A DNA stretch of 64,000 nt from Zarea fungicola (GCA_900169235.1 FWCC01000255.1:1-64000); one strand, 5' to 3'. Counted from the first letter of the stretch, positions 1-11,021 are shown. Notes: generated by a model from the sequence alone, not told the origin. Made by a program: numbers and translations.

Positions 1-221
1 TTTTTTTGTCACCCCCTTGCGGGCCTGGACCTGCTTCCGCGACTCATTTCAGTTTGTCCCATTTCCAACTCACAGTCAGCATTCGCTACTCTCACGCATC
101 TTTCAAGCACACGCCCTTCAGGCTACATGACACCTAAACCTAGTAGGAGGCAATTAAATAGAGACCAAAGATTTCCAACTGTCTGGCTCGTTTCACTAGC
201 GAGTGACGGGCCGTAGCCAAA

Positions 222-1184
222 ATGCCAAGCAAGGTAGCGTACACCTCACTGATCCCATCCTGCTCAACGGCATCTGACCAGGGTAAATAGACCAAAACCT
301 CGGCGGCCGCTGTCGAGCAAAATCGTGAAAGCCAACGGCGCTCCCGCGCTCGGCGCAAGAACCTCATTGAGAGCCTGTCGCGAGAGGTGGCCGAGTACAA
401 GAGGCAGGGAGTGGCGGCGTCGGTGGAGATGCAAAACGCCGCAAGGGTGGTTTCCATCGAGAACCAGCGACTGCGGGAGTTGCTCGCCCTGCGCGGCGTC
501 TCACAGGCCGAGATCTTGCAGTATCTGGCACTACCTCAACAGGCGGCGCCAACGGCAGGCGCTGGCGCACGTAGCATACCAAAGGCCGTCGCATCATCAC
601 TCCAACCAAGTAATCCTCCAAGCCGTTCACGCACGCCGCGGCCGCCGTCCTCGACGCGCAGCCAAAGCGAGGCAGCAACCAGCAATTTTTCAGTGTGTCA
701 CCGGTCTAGCCAGAGTCCTCTATCCCCATCATCGCCAGGGGCAAGTCATTGCCCAATCGTAACCAACAGCCCCAGACGAGAAGACGCTCCTGCACCGGCA
801 GCAGCGACGACGACTCCTCGCGCACCATTGGCAAGAATCGCTGCAACCCCCTCCGCCACCCACAGCCCTGGAGAGAAGTACTCCTGCTCTACTCAGGGTG
901 CGGAGAATTGCTATTTACAATCATGCGGTCCTGGAACGGGTGATCAAGGGGGGACGCACGATACCATTCTCCCGCCGGTATCGGATTGCTTCTGCCCGCA
1001 AGACGCCTCGGAAGCCAAAGAGACGGAGGGCTTGGAAACGGCATGCGACACGGCGGCCGAGATTCTGGTTCAGCTTCACAGAAGGCCAGATCGGGAGCAG
1101 GCTCGTGCCGCGCTGGGCTGCGTGGGCAATGGGCCGTGCTCTGTCAAAAATACCACCATTTTTAAACTCATGGATGAGTTTTAG
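222..1184 (+). CDS. bZIP transcription factor (fungal AP-1-like family)
   Basis: Model: a 12-nt coding first exon (222-233, MPSK), a 57-bp intron (234-290, GTAGCG..TAG, CTGAC branch site at about 274), then 291-1184 uninterrupted; 301 aa. The basic region has N15-x7-R23 inside NRESQRRSRARRK, followed by the helix LIESLSREVAEY and a leucine-rich stretch ending ENQRLRELLALRGVSQAEI, a combination typical of fungal bZIPs with an 'RGVS' tail. The middle is Ser/Pro-rich and probably disordered. The C-terminus has spaced cysteines (SDCFC, LETACDTAA, LGC..GPC) ending in LMDEF, as seen in this fungal subfamily. Expected role: nuclear DNA-binding regulator. Without the intron the frame has a TAG directly upstream of the basic region, which is why I chose the tiny first exon. 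The next gene is arsH in convergent orientation. Domain call is firm; the exact start is less so. Confidence 0.8.
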
Positions 1185-1290
1185 CTAAAACCACAATTGT
1201 TTTTGCATATAGAGAATCAAATAGACAAATAATATAAGAATAAAAAAACCTTGTGAAATTGAGCGTCTTTGTACCTCTTTTCTTTTTGCT

Positions 1291-2261
1291 TTACATTTTC
1301 TCCTGTCGCTTCTCTTCCCTCTCGCTGAAACGATCACCGAATAGGTCAAAATGGGGTCGCATGACAATGGTGTACTTGACAAGCTCCTCCATGCAGTCCA
1401 CCAGGCGGTCGCGGTTCCCGCCGGGCAGCATGCGGCTGCCCTCTTCCTTGGACGAAAATTGCGTGTAGGCCTTTGGGACGGAGCTCTGGTTCGGAATGGC
1501 AAACATGCGCATCCACCGACCGAGGATCCGGAGCGAATTGACGCTGTTGAAGGACTGCGAGCCGCCGCTCACCTGTGCTACTGCCAGCGTCCTGCCCTGG
1601 GTCGGCCGGACGGACCCAGTCGACAATGGGATCCAGTCAATTTGTTGCTTGAAGATACCAGTCTAGGGGGAGGTTAGCTGAGCTTCATTTTTACAACTGA
1701 GGAAAGTATGTGGAGGGGGTACCAAATTTCCATGCTGCTCGGGGCTAACCCATACATGGCCGTCACTCCATTTGCTGAGTTCTCGAAGCTCCTGCACCTT
1801 TGGATGTGTATGATTGAAATCGTCTTTCTGCGGTAGGCCAGTTGGGTCATAGACCCTCACGTCGCATCCGAGGCGGAAGAGAATGCGAGCTGCCTCGAAT
1901 GCCAGGAGGCGTGAGTAGGATCTGTCATCTTTGTTAGCAAAAAAGAAAATTACTTTGAACATGCTATGACTTGCCTCATTCTCAAACTACCATAGAGTAC
2001 AAGGATGCGAATTCGATCTCTCTTGTTGTTCCGCAACTCGGACTCGACAAACTTGAGTACTGTGCTTAGTTCCAACTCGGCAACCCAGTCATTGGCGGCG
2101 GCGGATGGCGGCAGAAGAAACGGCCTGTAGAGCTGGCGGACTGTAGCATCGTCTGCTGCTTCCGCAATGGCAAAGGATTTACCATGATATGTCGGGTCAA
2201 CCGCCAACTCTACTTTTTCTCGCGCCGCGTGAGAGTTGTTCAAGTCTCCATGCTCAGTCAT
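1291..2261 (-). CDS. arsH: ArsH-type NADPH-dependent FMN reductase / organoarsenical oxidase
   Basis: Three exons on the minus strand: 2261-1975, 1921-1723 and 1662-1291 (285 aa from the ATG at 2261). Flavodoxin-fold signatures are all present: LYGSLR (residues 89-94) continuing across the splice as [15 protein letters not shown], then [58 protein letters not shown] and IPNQSSV. In the known family ArsH oxidises trivalent methylarsenicals and reduces quinones or oxygen with NADPH/FMN. Intron 1 (1922-1974) uses a GC donor (AG|GCAAGT); intron 2 (1663-1722) is GT-AG. The frame stays open upstream to 2504 and could add about 80 residues with no Asp or Glu, resembling a mitochondrial presequence. 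A TATA-like TTATATAT on this strand at about 2523-2531 fits a start downstream of 2504. Family call is very secure; the N-terminus is uncertain. Confidence 0.9.
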
Positions 2262-2504
2262 TCTGCTACCTAGACACGACTGGCGTGGCTGTGTGGTAGA
2301 GGTCGTGAATGCCCGTGCGGATCGATGTGGAAAATTGGGGGCAGAGTGTGTAAACAAATTTGGGAGAAAGGGTGCTGGATGATGTTGTGAAAAGCAAAGG
2401 AGCCCGTGAATAGAAGGCGTAATTGGCCGCATCAGAAGCCGTGATGGGCAATATTTGACAACACGAGAGGCAAACATGAGGCTTATGGCTATCAAATGAA
2501 ACAA

Positions 2505-3270
2505 TTCTAGTGATCAGAGATGATATATAACTATAGACGGTAATATGCTGAGTACCGTAGTGCCAAGCGATCAAATCAGACTGTCAGTGGGGGGATGTGG
2601 ATGAGCCAATGGCCACCCAGGCATGACACAGGCCCCTTTCAATTAAATTGCACCCTGCTGATGCCTAACGACTATTCTAAAGGAGTGTATTGCTGCGGTA
2701 CTGTTTGTCATTATTTGTATTGGCAGGTTTGTAACAGATTGCCAATTCCATGCTACCCGTAGTTATCGTGGTGCTGGACACTCATGAATAGCAGTTCCGG
2801 GACTTTGGTTGGACGACTGAATGGGTTAAGAAAGAAAATACCACAGTTCCATAAGATCAAAATAACAATCATAAATAATTGATGTCAATGGCAACATTTT
2901 CTACGGACACAAGTTCTATAACTGTCATGTAACAAAGTGGACTGCACTCTGTAGGGTAACCAATGGTCACACGGCGGTCCCAGCAGTGTTTCGAGCGATA
3001 TTTTTCGTTCTGTTTCTGTTTTCTGTTTCGAAACAACAAGGTGTATCTTGAAATAGTAAGGAAATAATAAATGTCTCAACGCTTGGCCGTAATGACGTGT
3101 TCATTTGCCGAGTCATGCCTGGCTGTTGGGCGGGCATAGCACTGTGAATGGAGTCGTTGGCTAGCCTCCAGCGCTCACGCGACCTGTCGAAAAGCGGAAC
3201 TAAATAATCGCTTCGGCCATCCTTGAGGCATTTTATATACTTTCTTCCTTACAAGGGCATCAAGCAACAA
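2505..3270. other. Divergent intergenic region between arsH and the antiporter
   Basis: No convincing coding region. It probably holds both promoters: a TATA-like tract for arsH at about 2523-2531 (minus) and TTTTATATAC at 3231-3240 (plus), the latter very close to the antiporter ATG. Confidence 0.5.
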
Positions 3271-5202
3271 ATGCAGTCCACGCAATTATCCTCATTACCA
3301 TATGAGGAACCCAGAATAACAACGATACTGATTCAATCCTCTCTTCTACTGCTGCTCAATGTCGTCAACTTTGCCCTGGACAGGGCCGTGTATTGTGGCC
3401 TGCTCGGGCAGGTATTTCTCGGCGTCGCATGGGGCACGCCAGGTGCAGGCTGGCTAGGGACCGAAGTCGAAAATGCGGTTGTCCAGCTCGGATATCTCGG
3501 ACTGTTACTTGTCGTCTATGAAGGTTTGTTTCTGCTCCTTCTCATATTGTGCCGCATTGTCGAGAAATTAACACCGGGTATAGGCGGCCTGTCGACCTCG
3601 TTTCGCTCACTGCAAGCCAACGTCTTTCTATCCCTTGGTGTGGCGGCAACAGGAATCTGCTTACCAATTGGCCTTTCCTTCGTCCTGCGCCATCTGACCG
3701 ATGCGACTCCATTGCAGTGCTTCGCGGCTGGTGCGGCGCTCTGCTCAACGAGCCTCGGAACCACGTTCACTGTTCTCGGCACCAGCGGTCTGACGCAGTC
3801 TAGGCTCGGCGTCGTTCTCACAAGTGCAGCCATGATGGACGATGTCATTGGCCTGGTCATGGTGCAAATAATATCCAACCTCGGCGAGCAGAGCACGTCT
3901 TTCAATGCAGCCGTGGTTGTGCGGCCGCTGTTGGTCTCTGTTGCCTTTGCAGTCGCAGCGCCTCTTCTATGTGCTTTTGTCGCGTTGCCAGTGACGTCCT
4001 GGCTGAATCGCCGAAGAGAAGAGAAGCCGACTGGATACGTGAACCGAGTTTTGGATCTGCAGGAGACTGCATTCGTATTCCACACTCTTATTCTGGTTGG
4101 CTATGTGGCTGGCGCTAGCTATGCTGGCACATCAAACTTGTTTGCGGCATATATTGCAGGTGCATCCATTAGTTGATGGGACTCGGAAGTCTCACACCCA
4201 ACCTCGCATCATGAAGCTCGGGCGGCATCTACAGCCGTATCGACCGTGGTTGCGACGGAGCCAGAAACACCAACAGCTAGTTGTGCCTCAGAGGATGGTC
4301 CCGACCGATCGCAGAATCGTGAGAGAGTTGCCTCCACGCCTGATAATATTGAGCAAAATCACGGTGACACCGGAGCATCTGGCCTGCACGTATATGAGCG
4401 ATTTTTTGCTGTCCCCGTAAATAGGCTTTTGAGGCCATTTTTCTTTGTAAGTCGGCTCCCCTTCTTGCACCGAGTCACTCGTGTGGTCCCTTTTATTAAC
4501 CGCCGTTTATATCAATAGGCATCGATAGGCTTCTCGATTCCCATCAGTGAAATGTTTTCTGGTGAAATCGTGTGGAAGGGCCTCGTCTACACTTTGCTGA
4601 TGATGTTGGGCAAAATTCTCTGTGGCGCTTGGCTTACACGCCTATCTCTTCGCCATGCCATTCCGCAACGCATCAAGTCGCGCCTGCGCAAGATGCCTCG
4701 GCCAAAAATGCATCATTTCTGGGGGAAGCGAGAGAACAAGTCACCATCTGCAGTATCTGTGCAGCCACCAGTCTCGGCGATGGAGTTGAGTCACACTGCT
4801 CAGCCGGCTCCCACGCACACTGCATCCGAGGCTGTGCAAGGGTCTCAATCAACAGAAATGCTAGCAACATCACATGGTCATGACAGGCCGGCTGGGAGCA
4901 ATCCGCGGTCAATGTACCCTGCCTCGATCATGGGCTGTGCCATGATGGCGCGGGGCGAGATTGGCTTTTTGATATCATCCATCGCGGAGAGCAAGGGAGT
5001 TTTCGCTTCAGATGTAGAGGAGGGCTCGAGCTCGAAATTATTTCTCATTGTTACATGGGCCATTATGCTATGCACGATACTGGGGCCGCTGGCTGTTGGG
5101 TTGCTCGTTCGGCGAGTGAAGCGACTGGAAAAGGGTGTTTTGCATAGAGGCAATCCAGTTCGTGGGGATGTACTTGGTGTCTGGGGTGTCGGTAGCAGAT
5201 GA
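3271..5202 (+). pseudogene. CPA2-type monovalent cation/proton antiporter interrupted by an in-frame TGA
   Basis: Exons 3271-3523, 3584-4446 and 4519-5202 (introns of 60 and 72 bp) join in one frame of 600 codons, broken only by TGA at 4174-4176. The product matches the Na+/H+ exchanger fold (PF00999): multiple hydrophobic helices, GQVFLGVAWGTPG near residue 50, VQLGYLGLLLVVYEGGLSTS, a GAALCSTSLGTTF helix, and MMDDVIGLVM carrying the paired aspartates expected for cation/proton exchange. The stop falls inside AGASIS-stop-WDS, where homologues as I recall them read S-W-W-D, so TGG to TGA explains it. Downstream the frame is clean: a hydrophilic loop, then MARGEIGFLI near the C-terminus. Either a recent nonsense mutation, readthrough, a sequencing error, or an odd 57-bp intron (4160-4216, GTGCAT..AAG) that would also keep frame. 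If made, it would be a plasma or organelle membrane transporter of about 600 aa. Confidence 0.75.
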
Positions 5203-5436
5203 GCAAGAGGAAGACGATGTGTATTGATGGATTAAATTTCTAGCAATTGATTTCAATTTCTGAATACATTAATCACATTTTTTCTTATATATGCATTGTT
5301 GCCTGGCGTGCATGCCTGCGGCGATGACCTAAAAAGGCGAAATACGAGTTTATTAAGGAAGCCGTACTTGTAGTGCGGCTGATCTGGTTTCTTGCCATTT
5401 CACCACATTTGTCCTCCATTGTGTTTTATCGCCACA

Positions 5437-5910
5437 ATGGCCATCTCAAGCGCTACATGGAATTCGATTGGTCTCGGCATCGCTGTAGGCTTTGCTGGAC
5501 TCAGTGCCTTGGCCGTCATCAACCCGCGACAGGTAGATGACCTATTTGGCGTCACCGACAAACCCTTGGTGGCGGCAGCAGGACAAGAGACGACTGGCAA
5601 GCTTAATTACACGTCGCTCGCGACACTTGTTGGCGGCCGAGATCTGGCCATTGGCGTGTCTATTTTTGCACTCGGGAGAGCAGCAAGGAATGAAGAAATG
5701 GGAACCGTCATTCTCAGTACCATGTGTCTTGCAATACCAGACATCTGGCTAGCATGGCGAAACAAGAAGTACCCAGAGTACGTGCATCACAATGAGACGT
5801 TTGTGCCTTACATGCTAATTGGAATATCTACGATGAACAGGACGGTACTTCTTACTGTGGTTACTGTCGCCGTCGGGGTGGTTGGTGCAAAGCTGCGAGG
5901 GCTGCTATGA
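5437..5910 (+). CDS. DUF4267-like small membrane protein
   Basis: Two exons, 5437-5777 and 5841-5910, separated by a 63-bp intron with a perfect GTACGT donor; 136 aa. Splicing turns a poor C-terminus into ..NKKYPE-TVLLTVVTVAVGVVGAK.., a last membrane helix that fits this family. Four hydrophobic segments are visible: residues about 7-25 (IGLGIAVGFAGLSALAVI), 60-80 (around GGRDLAIGVSIFALG), 90-105 (VILSTMCLAIPDIWLAW) and 115-133. The motif GGRDLAIG followed by PDIWLAW..KKYPE is typical of PF14087-like proteins of unknown function, widespread in fungi and bacteria. The start is the first ATG in a CACAATGG context. It lies downstream of the antiporter on the same strand but 234 bp away, so it is probably independently transcribed. 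Confidence 0.75.
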   Translation: MAISSATWNSIGLGIAVGFAGLSALAVINPRQVDDLFGVTDKPLVAAAGQETTGKLNYTSLATLVGGRDLAIGVSIFALGRAARNEEMGTVILSTMCLAIPDIWLAWRNKKYPEYVHHNETFVPYMLIGISTMNRTVLLTVVTVAVGVVGAKLRGLL

Positions 5911-6488
5911 TGGAGGTGGGTCATAAGTTGGCATCATGCGTTGGCGTGATGAGTTGGCCGTGATTGAGATGATGAAAGAATAATGTGACACTCGTTGTTC
6001 CCCACCTTGATGTCTAATTGCAAGTGTTGACGCTGCTGTCCTTGGGGGGCAGCTTGATGGCGGAGGCAGGCCTAGTGATGTGAGGCCATTCAGACACTGG
6101 CATGACACGGTATGAATCAAAGGCAATGGGCTCTGAAATATGTAGTAAACATATATATATATATTTCCAAATCAAAGTAAGCAATTCAAAACCAAACCCC
6201 TTTAATTATATGCTGAATGTATACCCTTTGGCAACGTGGTCCCTGGCTGGCCCATGCCTACCACAAGAAAGGCACAACGTTTTTCCGCATCCACCCGTCG
6301 GCGAAACTCGGGAGCTGCCAAACTCCTGGAGAAATCGCGATTCTGAATAAGCTTGCATATCGAAACGCCATACACCTTTCTCTCATCTTGCTTCAGAGCT
6401 CCCTCCGTTCGCGACTCCCCGCGATCGATTTCTTTTTTTCCCTCTTTTCCTTTTTCCTCCCAATTGGCTTTTCGCCATCTCCTTCACA
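5911..6488. other. Intergenic region, promoter of the succinyl-CoA ligase gene
   Basis: No gene seen. Contains an AT-dinucleotide stretch at about 6151-6165 and a strong pyrimidine tract just before the next start codon. Confidence 0.5.
6429..6460 (+). promoter_or_regulatory. Pyrimidine-rich tract upstream of the succinyl-CoA ligase ATG
   Basis: An almost pure C/T tract ending about 28 bp before the start codon. Such CT tracts mark the transcription-start zone of strongly expressed housekeeping genes in filamentous fungi. The call rests on position and composition only. Confidence 0.45.
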
Positions 6489-8055
6489 ATGTTCAACGTC
6501 GCTCGCAGCCGCGTGCTGACTTCGGTCACCAGAGCTTCCAAGGTACGAATTCAAGCTCAACCCTTTTTTTCCTGCTCGTCGCAACAAGCTCCCCGTAGCT
6601 TCCGCATCATACTGACTATCAATCACAGTCCCAGGTCGCTCCCCTCGTCAGACTTCCCGGCGCTGCTCAACAACGCAGAGCTCTCAGCATCCACGAGTAC
6701 CTCTCTGCCGACCTCCTTAGAAAGGTAAGAAAAAAAAATACATACACCATCCCCTCGGACGATTCGGCCGTTGAATGAAACTTACAATGCAAAATAGTAT
6801 GGTGTCGGTGTCCCCCAGGGTTCCGTCGCCCACACCGCTGAGGAGGCCAAGGCCATCGCCAAGCAGATAGGTGGTGAGGACATGGTCATCAAGGCTCAGG
6901 TCCTCGCCGGTGGCCGTGGTAAGGGTACCTTTGACAATGGCCTCAAGGGTGGTGTCCGTGTCATCTACTCCCCCCACGAGGCCGAGATGTTTGCTCAGCA
7001 GATGATTGGCCACAAGCTCGTCACCAAGCAGACTGGTGCTGGCGGCCGTCTGTGCAGCTCCGTCTACATTTGCGAGCGCAAGTTTGCCCGTCGCGAGTTC
7101 TACCTCGCCATCCTGATGGACCGTGCCTCGCAGACCCCCGTCATCGTCTCCTCCTCCCAGGGCGGCATGGACATTGAGACCGTCGCCAAGGAGAACCCCG
7201 AGGCCATCATTACCACCTACGTCGACATCAACACCGGCGTCACCGACGAGATGGCCCGCACCATTGCCACCAAGCTCGGCTTCAGCGAGCAGTGCATCGA
7301 GGACGCCAAGGAGACCATCCAGAAGCTCTACACCATCTTCCGCGAAAAGGACGCCACCCAGATCGAGATCAACCCCCTCTCCGAGACTTCGGACCACCAG
7401 GTTCTCTGCATGGACGCCAAGTTTGGCTTCGACGACAATGCCGACTTCCGCCAGAAGGAGGTTTTCGAGATGCGCGACCCTACCCAGGAGGACGCCGACG
7501 AGGTCCGTGCTGCCCAGAGCGGCCTGAACTTTATCAAGCTCGACGGTGACATTGGCTGCCTCGTCAACGGTGCCGGTCTCGCCATGGCCACCATGGACAT
7601 TATCAAGCTCAACGGCGGCCAGCCCGCCAACTTCCTCGATGTCGGCGGCGGTGCCACTCCCCAGGCCATCCGTGAGGCTTTCGAGCTCATCACCAGCGAC
7701 CCCAAGGTCACTGCCATCTTTGTCAACATTTTCGGTGGCATTGTCCGCTGCGACCACATTGCCACTGGTCTCATCAACACTGTCAAGGCTCTTGACCTCA
7801 AGATCCCCATCATTGCCCGTCTCCAGGGTACCAACCACGAGGCCGCTCACAAGATTATCAACGAGTCTGGCATGAAGATTTTCTCCATTGATGATCTCCA
7901 GAATGCTGCAGAGAAGTCTGTTCAGCTGTCCAAGGTTGTCAAGCTCGGTACGTCTACAATTACCTGCTCGATAATTTTTTTATAAATTACTAACATTTCA
8001 TAATTTTATAGCCCGCGATATCGATGTCGGTGTCGAGTTCAACCTCGGAATCTAA
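6489..8055 (+). CDS. LSC2: Succinyl-CoA ligase beta subunit, mitochondrial
   Basis: Four exons, 6489-6542, 6629-6724, 6798-7947 and 8012-8055 (introns of 86, 73 and 64 bp); 447 aa. The enzyme interconverts succinyl-CoA plus nucleoside diphosphate with succinate plus triphosphate in the TCA cycle, as an alpha/beta heterodimer. The N-terminus is a basic mitochondrial presequence (MFNVARSRVLTSVTRASK), followed by RRALSIHEYLS, the usual start of the mature protein. The ATP-grasp half shows AQVLAGGRGKGTF, KLVTKQTG and IEINPLSE; the C-terminal ligase half shows NGAGLAMATMD, FLDVGGGA, NIFGGIVRCD and IPIIARLQGTNHE. Exon 3 is rich in C-ending codons, typical of a highly expressed gene. Very secure. 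Confidence 0.97.
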
Positions 8056-9056
8056 TTGATTCAAAATTGTACTAGATCAGTGTAATATTTTTTTTTGCCA
8101 CGGAAACAAAAAGAGGGAATAAAGGGTAGCCTGGGACGGCTGTGTTTGTTGTTATAGCATGCATGACTCTGAGACGGAGCTTCAAGAATTGGATTTCTGG
8201 CTTGTGTCGTCCTATCCGTATGCGTCAATCGAAAGATGAAGCAAAATATGTGATGCATCGTGTGAATATGACGTGATTGACCGCTTGTGTGATGCATGCC
8301 GTCAACGTAACGTGATTGAGGCTCCAAGCAAGTGTGGAATGCAAGGCTACACGACATGGAGGCAAGGCGACGCTAATGCAGGCAACTTAAACTGGTGCTG
8401 CCGAGCACCGAACGGAAATGCAACATCCGCAAATAACGACAAGACTGAATTGCTCAGCCACGGCAACCGTTTGCACGCTGACTTGGCGGTGAGTGGTGCC
8501 AAGGTTTCTTACCTTGAAACTACAAGCCACGGTATATTTGTTAAAGCCAACTATATTCGGCGGATAGCCACTACTGGTAATTGAAATATAATTCAGCCAG
8601 CTAGCCAGTGAGCTAGTAATGTGGCTTATTGATCATCTGTCTCGCAATAGGTCAGCCTCCTTGATTCATGCCTGGCAGGAACTGGATTATAATATCATTG
8701 CTTGGTAAGCTGGCCGTTATACATTGAGAATTGTATTAATACCGTCATTACACCGAGGCATGAAGTGCAAAGTGAAATGATCATCGGGATTGGCTTGACT
8801 TTGATTCAGGCCTCACCATGGAATACAAGGTGGCAATTCACCGGTCCGGAGATAATGACCAGGATTCTACGGTAAAGTAGCCTCGGCCATGAACGCCACG
8901 TCTCCGTCTGGGTAAAGGAAGAAGGACCAGTCGGCCGCCAATTCAAAAGTCCCATGCTTCTGAGCTAGGTGATAAAAGATCTGGCAGTAAAACTACGTTT
9001 TTACGAAATGGTATTCATCCAAACCAGCATCTCCAATCGCAAGATACAGTCAGGCC
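8056..9056. other. Gene-free interval
   Basis: 3' end of the ligase gene and upstream region of the PhyH gene. The reading frames present show no recognisable domain or codon bias. Confidence 0.5.
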
Positions 9057-9972
9057 ATGAGTACCGCCGAAAAGCGACAAGAAGCCCTAGAGAAGGTTGG
9101 CCCTCTGATTGAGCATACCATTGAGCATGGCTACGTGATTATCCCCAACGCATTCAGCCAGCAAGACATTGAGGAGGCCAAGTCGGAGCTCCGGCGTCTA
9201 GGCGAGAGGCGGGCCGGTCCGGCCAGCGCCGGCGGCCGCAATGCGTTTGAAGGGTACAGCACGAAGCGCATCTACGCGCTGCCCAACAAGTCGCGCGTCT
9301 TTGACAAGTTTGCCCTGCACCAGGACGTGCTGGCTCTCAACGACTACTTTCTCGACGACGGCTTCCTGGTGACGGCGTTTCACAGCATCACCATCCAGCC
9401 CGATGAAGACGCCCAGCGTCTCCATCACGACGATGAATACATAACCATTCCCCGACCGCACCCTCCTTTTGGAACGGTAAGTTTTACCGAACAGTAACAG
9501 CCGTATTATTTGTTAATGTTATGTGTGCTGAATTTTGTTGTCTGTGTAGGGAATCATGATTGCCCTCGACGAGTACACGGCCACCAACGGCTCAACAGTC
9601 GTCGTTCCCGGCTCGCACACGTGGGACGCCGACCGGAAGCCATCGTGCGCCGAGAGCATCCCGGCCACTATGCCCGCGGGCAGCATCCTGTTCTTCGTCG
9701 GCACGCTGTGGCACGGCGGCGGGGAGAACCGCAGCGGCGCGGCGAGGGCGGCGCTGACGGTGCAGTACTGCATGTCGTGGATGCGGCAGCTGGAGAACCT
9801 GCAGCTGGCGGTGGACTTTGACAAGCTGGACGGGATGCCGCCGCAGCTGGTCGACATGATGGGGTACAAGGTCGGGCATCCGTTTCTGGGCTATTGCGAC
9901 GGGAGGAGTCCGAGGACGCGGGTGACGCAGCTGATGGAGAAGTGGGAGCGGAAGCCGGCGTCCAAGATTTAG
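9057..9972 (+). CDS. Phytanoyl-CoA dioxygenase (PhyH) family Fe(II)/2-oxoglutarate oxygenase
   Basis: Two exons, 9057-9476 and 9550-9972, around a 73-bp GTAAGT intron; 280 aa. The PhyH fold (PF05721) is supported by HGYVIIPNAFS near the N-terminus, the iron-binding triad (HHDD at 123-126 and the distal His in LWHGGGEN, about H195), and Arg201 in NRSG, positioned to bind the 2-oxoglutarate carboxylate. VVVPGSHTWD precedes the distal His, as is usual in the family. Substrate is unknown; fungal members act on fatty acyl-CoAs, alkaloids, terpenoids and other small molecules. There is no N-terminal transit peptide and the C-terminus ASKI is only weakly like a peroxisomal signal, so cytosol is most likely. 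No biosynthetic genes lie beside it. Confidence 0.85.
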
Positions 9973-10427
9973 AGATACTAGTTGAAATGGTTGTGCAGGG
10001 TGAAAGGCATCTTTGGGGATGTACTCTGCCCGGATGATATTATATGCAGGAAATAAGGTGCATGTGCGATAAGTTGAGGCGTGTCAAATGTACTCTTGGA
10101 GGTTGGCCAGACTGGACTTAGACGTGCTTGTATAGCCACCATCGTCAATGCCTTGGGTATAAAACTGAAGATAACATATGATTAATTCCAGACGACAGTG
10201 ATTTCAACGGTATAATCTTTTATTGTATAAAAAGTATAGCAGCAACGGAATGATTCATCTTTCTAGCCCTGCCTGTCCGTACTGCCACCATCGGCCCCAC
10301 AGGAGCTCAAACCACCAAAGAGGCCAAACAACTTTTTCCTCCCATCCAACAACTGCATCGTCAATCTCTCTCAACGTCCACCACCTCGAGTCCAATTGCG
10401 ACAATTCACATCCTAAAAACATACAAA
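9973..10427. other. Intergenic region
   Basis: Separates the PhyH gene from AIM41. The last 100 bp are rich in CCA/ACC and pyrimidines, consistent with a 5' untranslated leader. No gene seen. Confidence 0.45.
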
Positions 10428-11021
10428 ATGTCGTCACGAATCGCCAGCATGGCCCTCCGCGCCAGGGCCGCCCCCTTGACGATGCGCACCGTCGCAGCCC
10501 CTCGCATCGTCAACCGCCTCTACTCCTCGTCGGCCGACACAATCACACCCCCTCCCCTCCTGCAGAAGCTCAAAGGCGACCTCAAGACCGCCATGCGCGC
10601 CAAGGACACGCACCGCCTCTCCGTGCTCCGCACCGTCATGTCCGCCAACCTCAACGCCTCCAAGACGGCGTCCCCGATCAAGACGGACGTGCAGCTCGTC
10701 GCGCTCATGCGCAAGCTCGCCAAGGGCGCCGAGGATGCCGCCGCCGAGGCGCGCTCCGTCGGCCGCGAGGACCTCGCCGACAAGGAGTCGGCGCAGATTG
10801 CGATTCTCGACGAGTACATTCAGGGCAGCGGCGTGGTGACGCTCGGTGCGGCGGAGCTGCGTGCGGCCGTCGAGGCGGTGGTGCAGGAGGTCAAGGCTGC
10901 CGGGGTGGAGGGCAAGGGCGTCATGGGTGAGGTGATGAAGAGGGTAAATGAGAAGCTGGAGGGCAAGGACGTGGATAAAAAGTCGCTGGCAACTCTTGTC
11001 AAGGAGGCTCTCCGGGCGTAG
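10428..11021 (+). CDS. AIM41: AIM41 / YqeY-domain mitochondrial protein
   Basis: Single exon, 197 aa. Residues 1-35 form an Arg/Ala-rich, acid-free mitochondrial presequence ending near RLYSSS. The rest is a YqeY (GatB/YqeY-like) helical domain: LLQKLKGDLKTAMRAKDTHRLSVLRTVMSANLNASKT, then a helical middle with EDAAAEARSVGREDLADKE, and the C-terminal KGVMGEVMKRVNEKLEG..DKKSLATLVKEAL. The yeast counterpart Aim41 is mitochondrial; the domain resembles the tRNA-binding tail of amidotransferase GatB, so a role around mitochondrial aminoacyl-tRNA is an inference. The strong G/C third-position bias agrees with a conserved housekeeping gene. The ATG lies in an AAAATGTC context. Confidence 0.9.
   Translation: MSSRIASMALRARAAPLTMRTVAAPRIVNRLYSSSADTITPPPLLQKLKGDLKTAMRAKDTHRLSVLRTVMSANLNASKTASPIKTDVQLVALMRKLAKGAEDAAAEARSVGREDLADKESAQIAILDEYIQGSGVVTLGAAELRAAVEAVVQEVKAAGVEGKGVMGEVMKRVNEKLEGKDVDKKSLATLVKEALRA

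Noticed and set aside
6717..7850. 377-codon minus-strand frame antisense to succinyl-CoA ligase
   Set aside because: Shadow of a GC-rich coding exon; its composition (Val/Gly/Leu/Asp repeats) mirrors the sense codons, and the sense gene is unambiguous.
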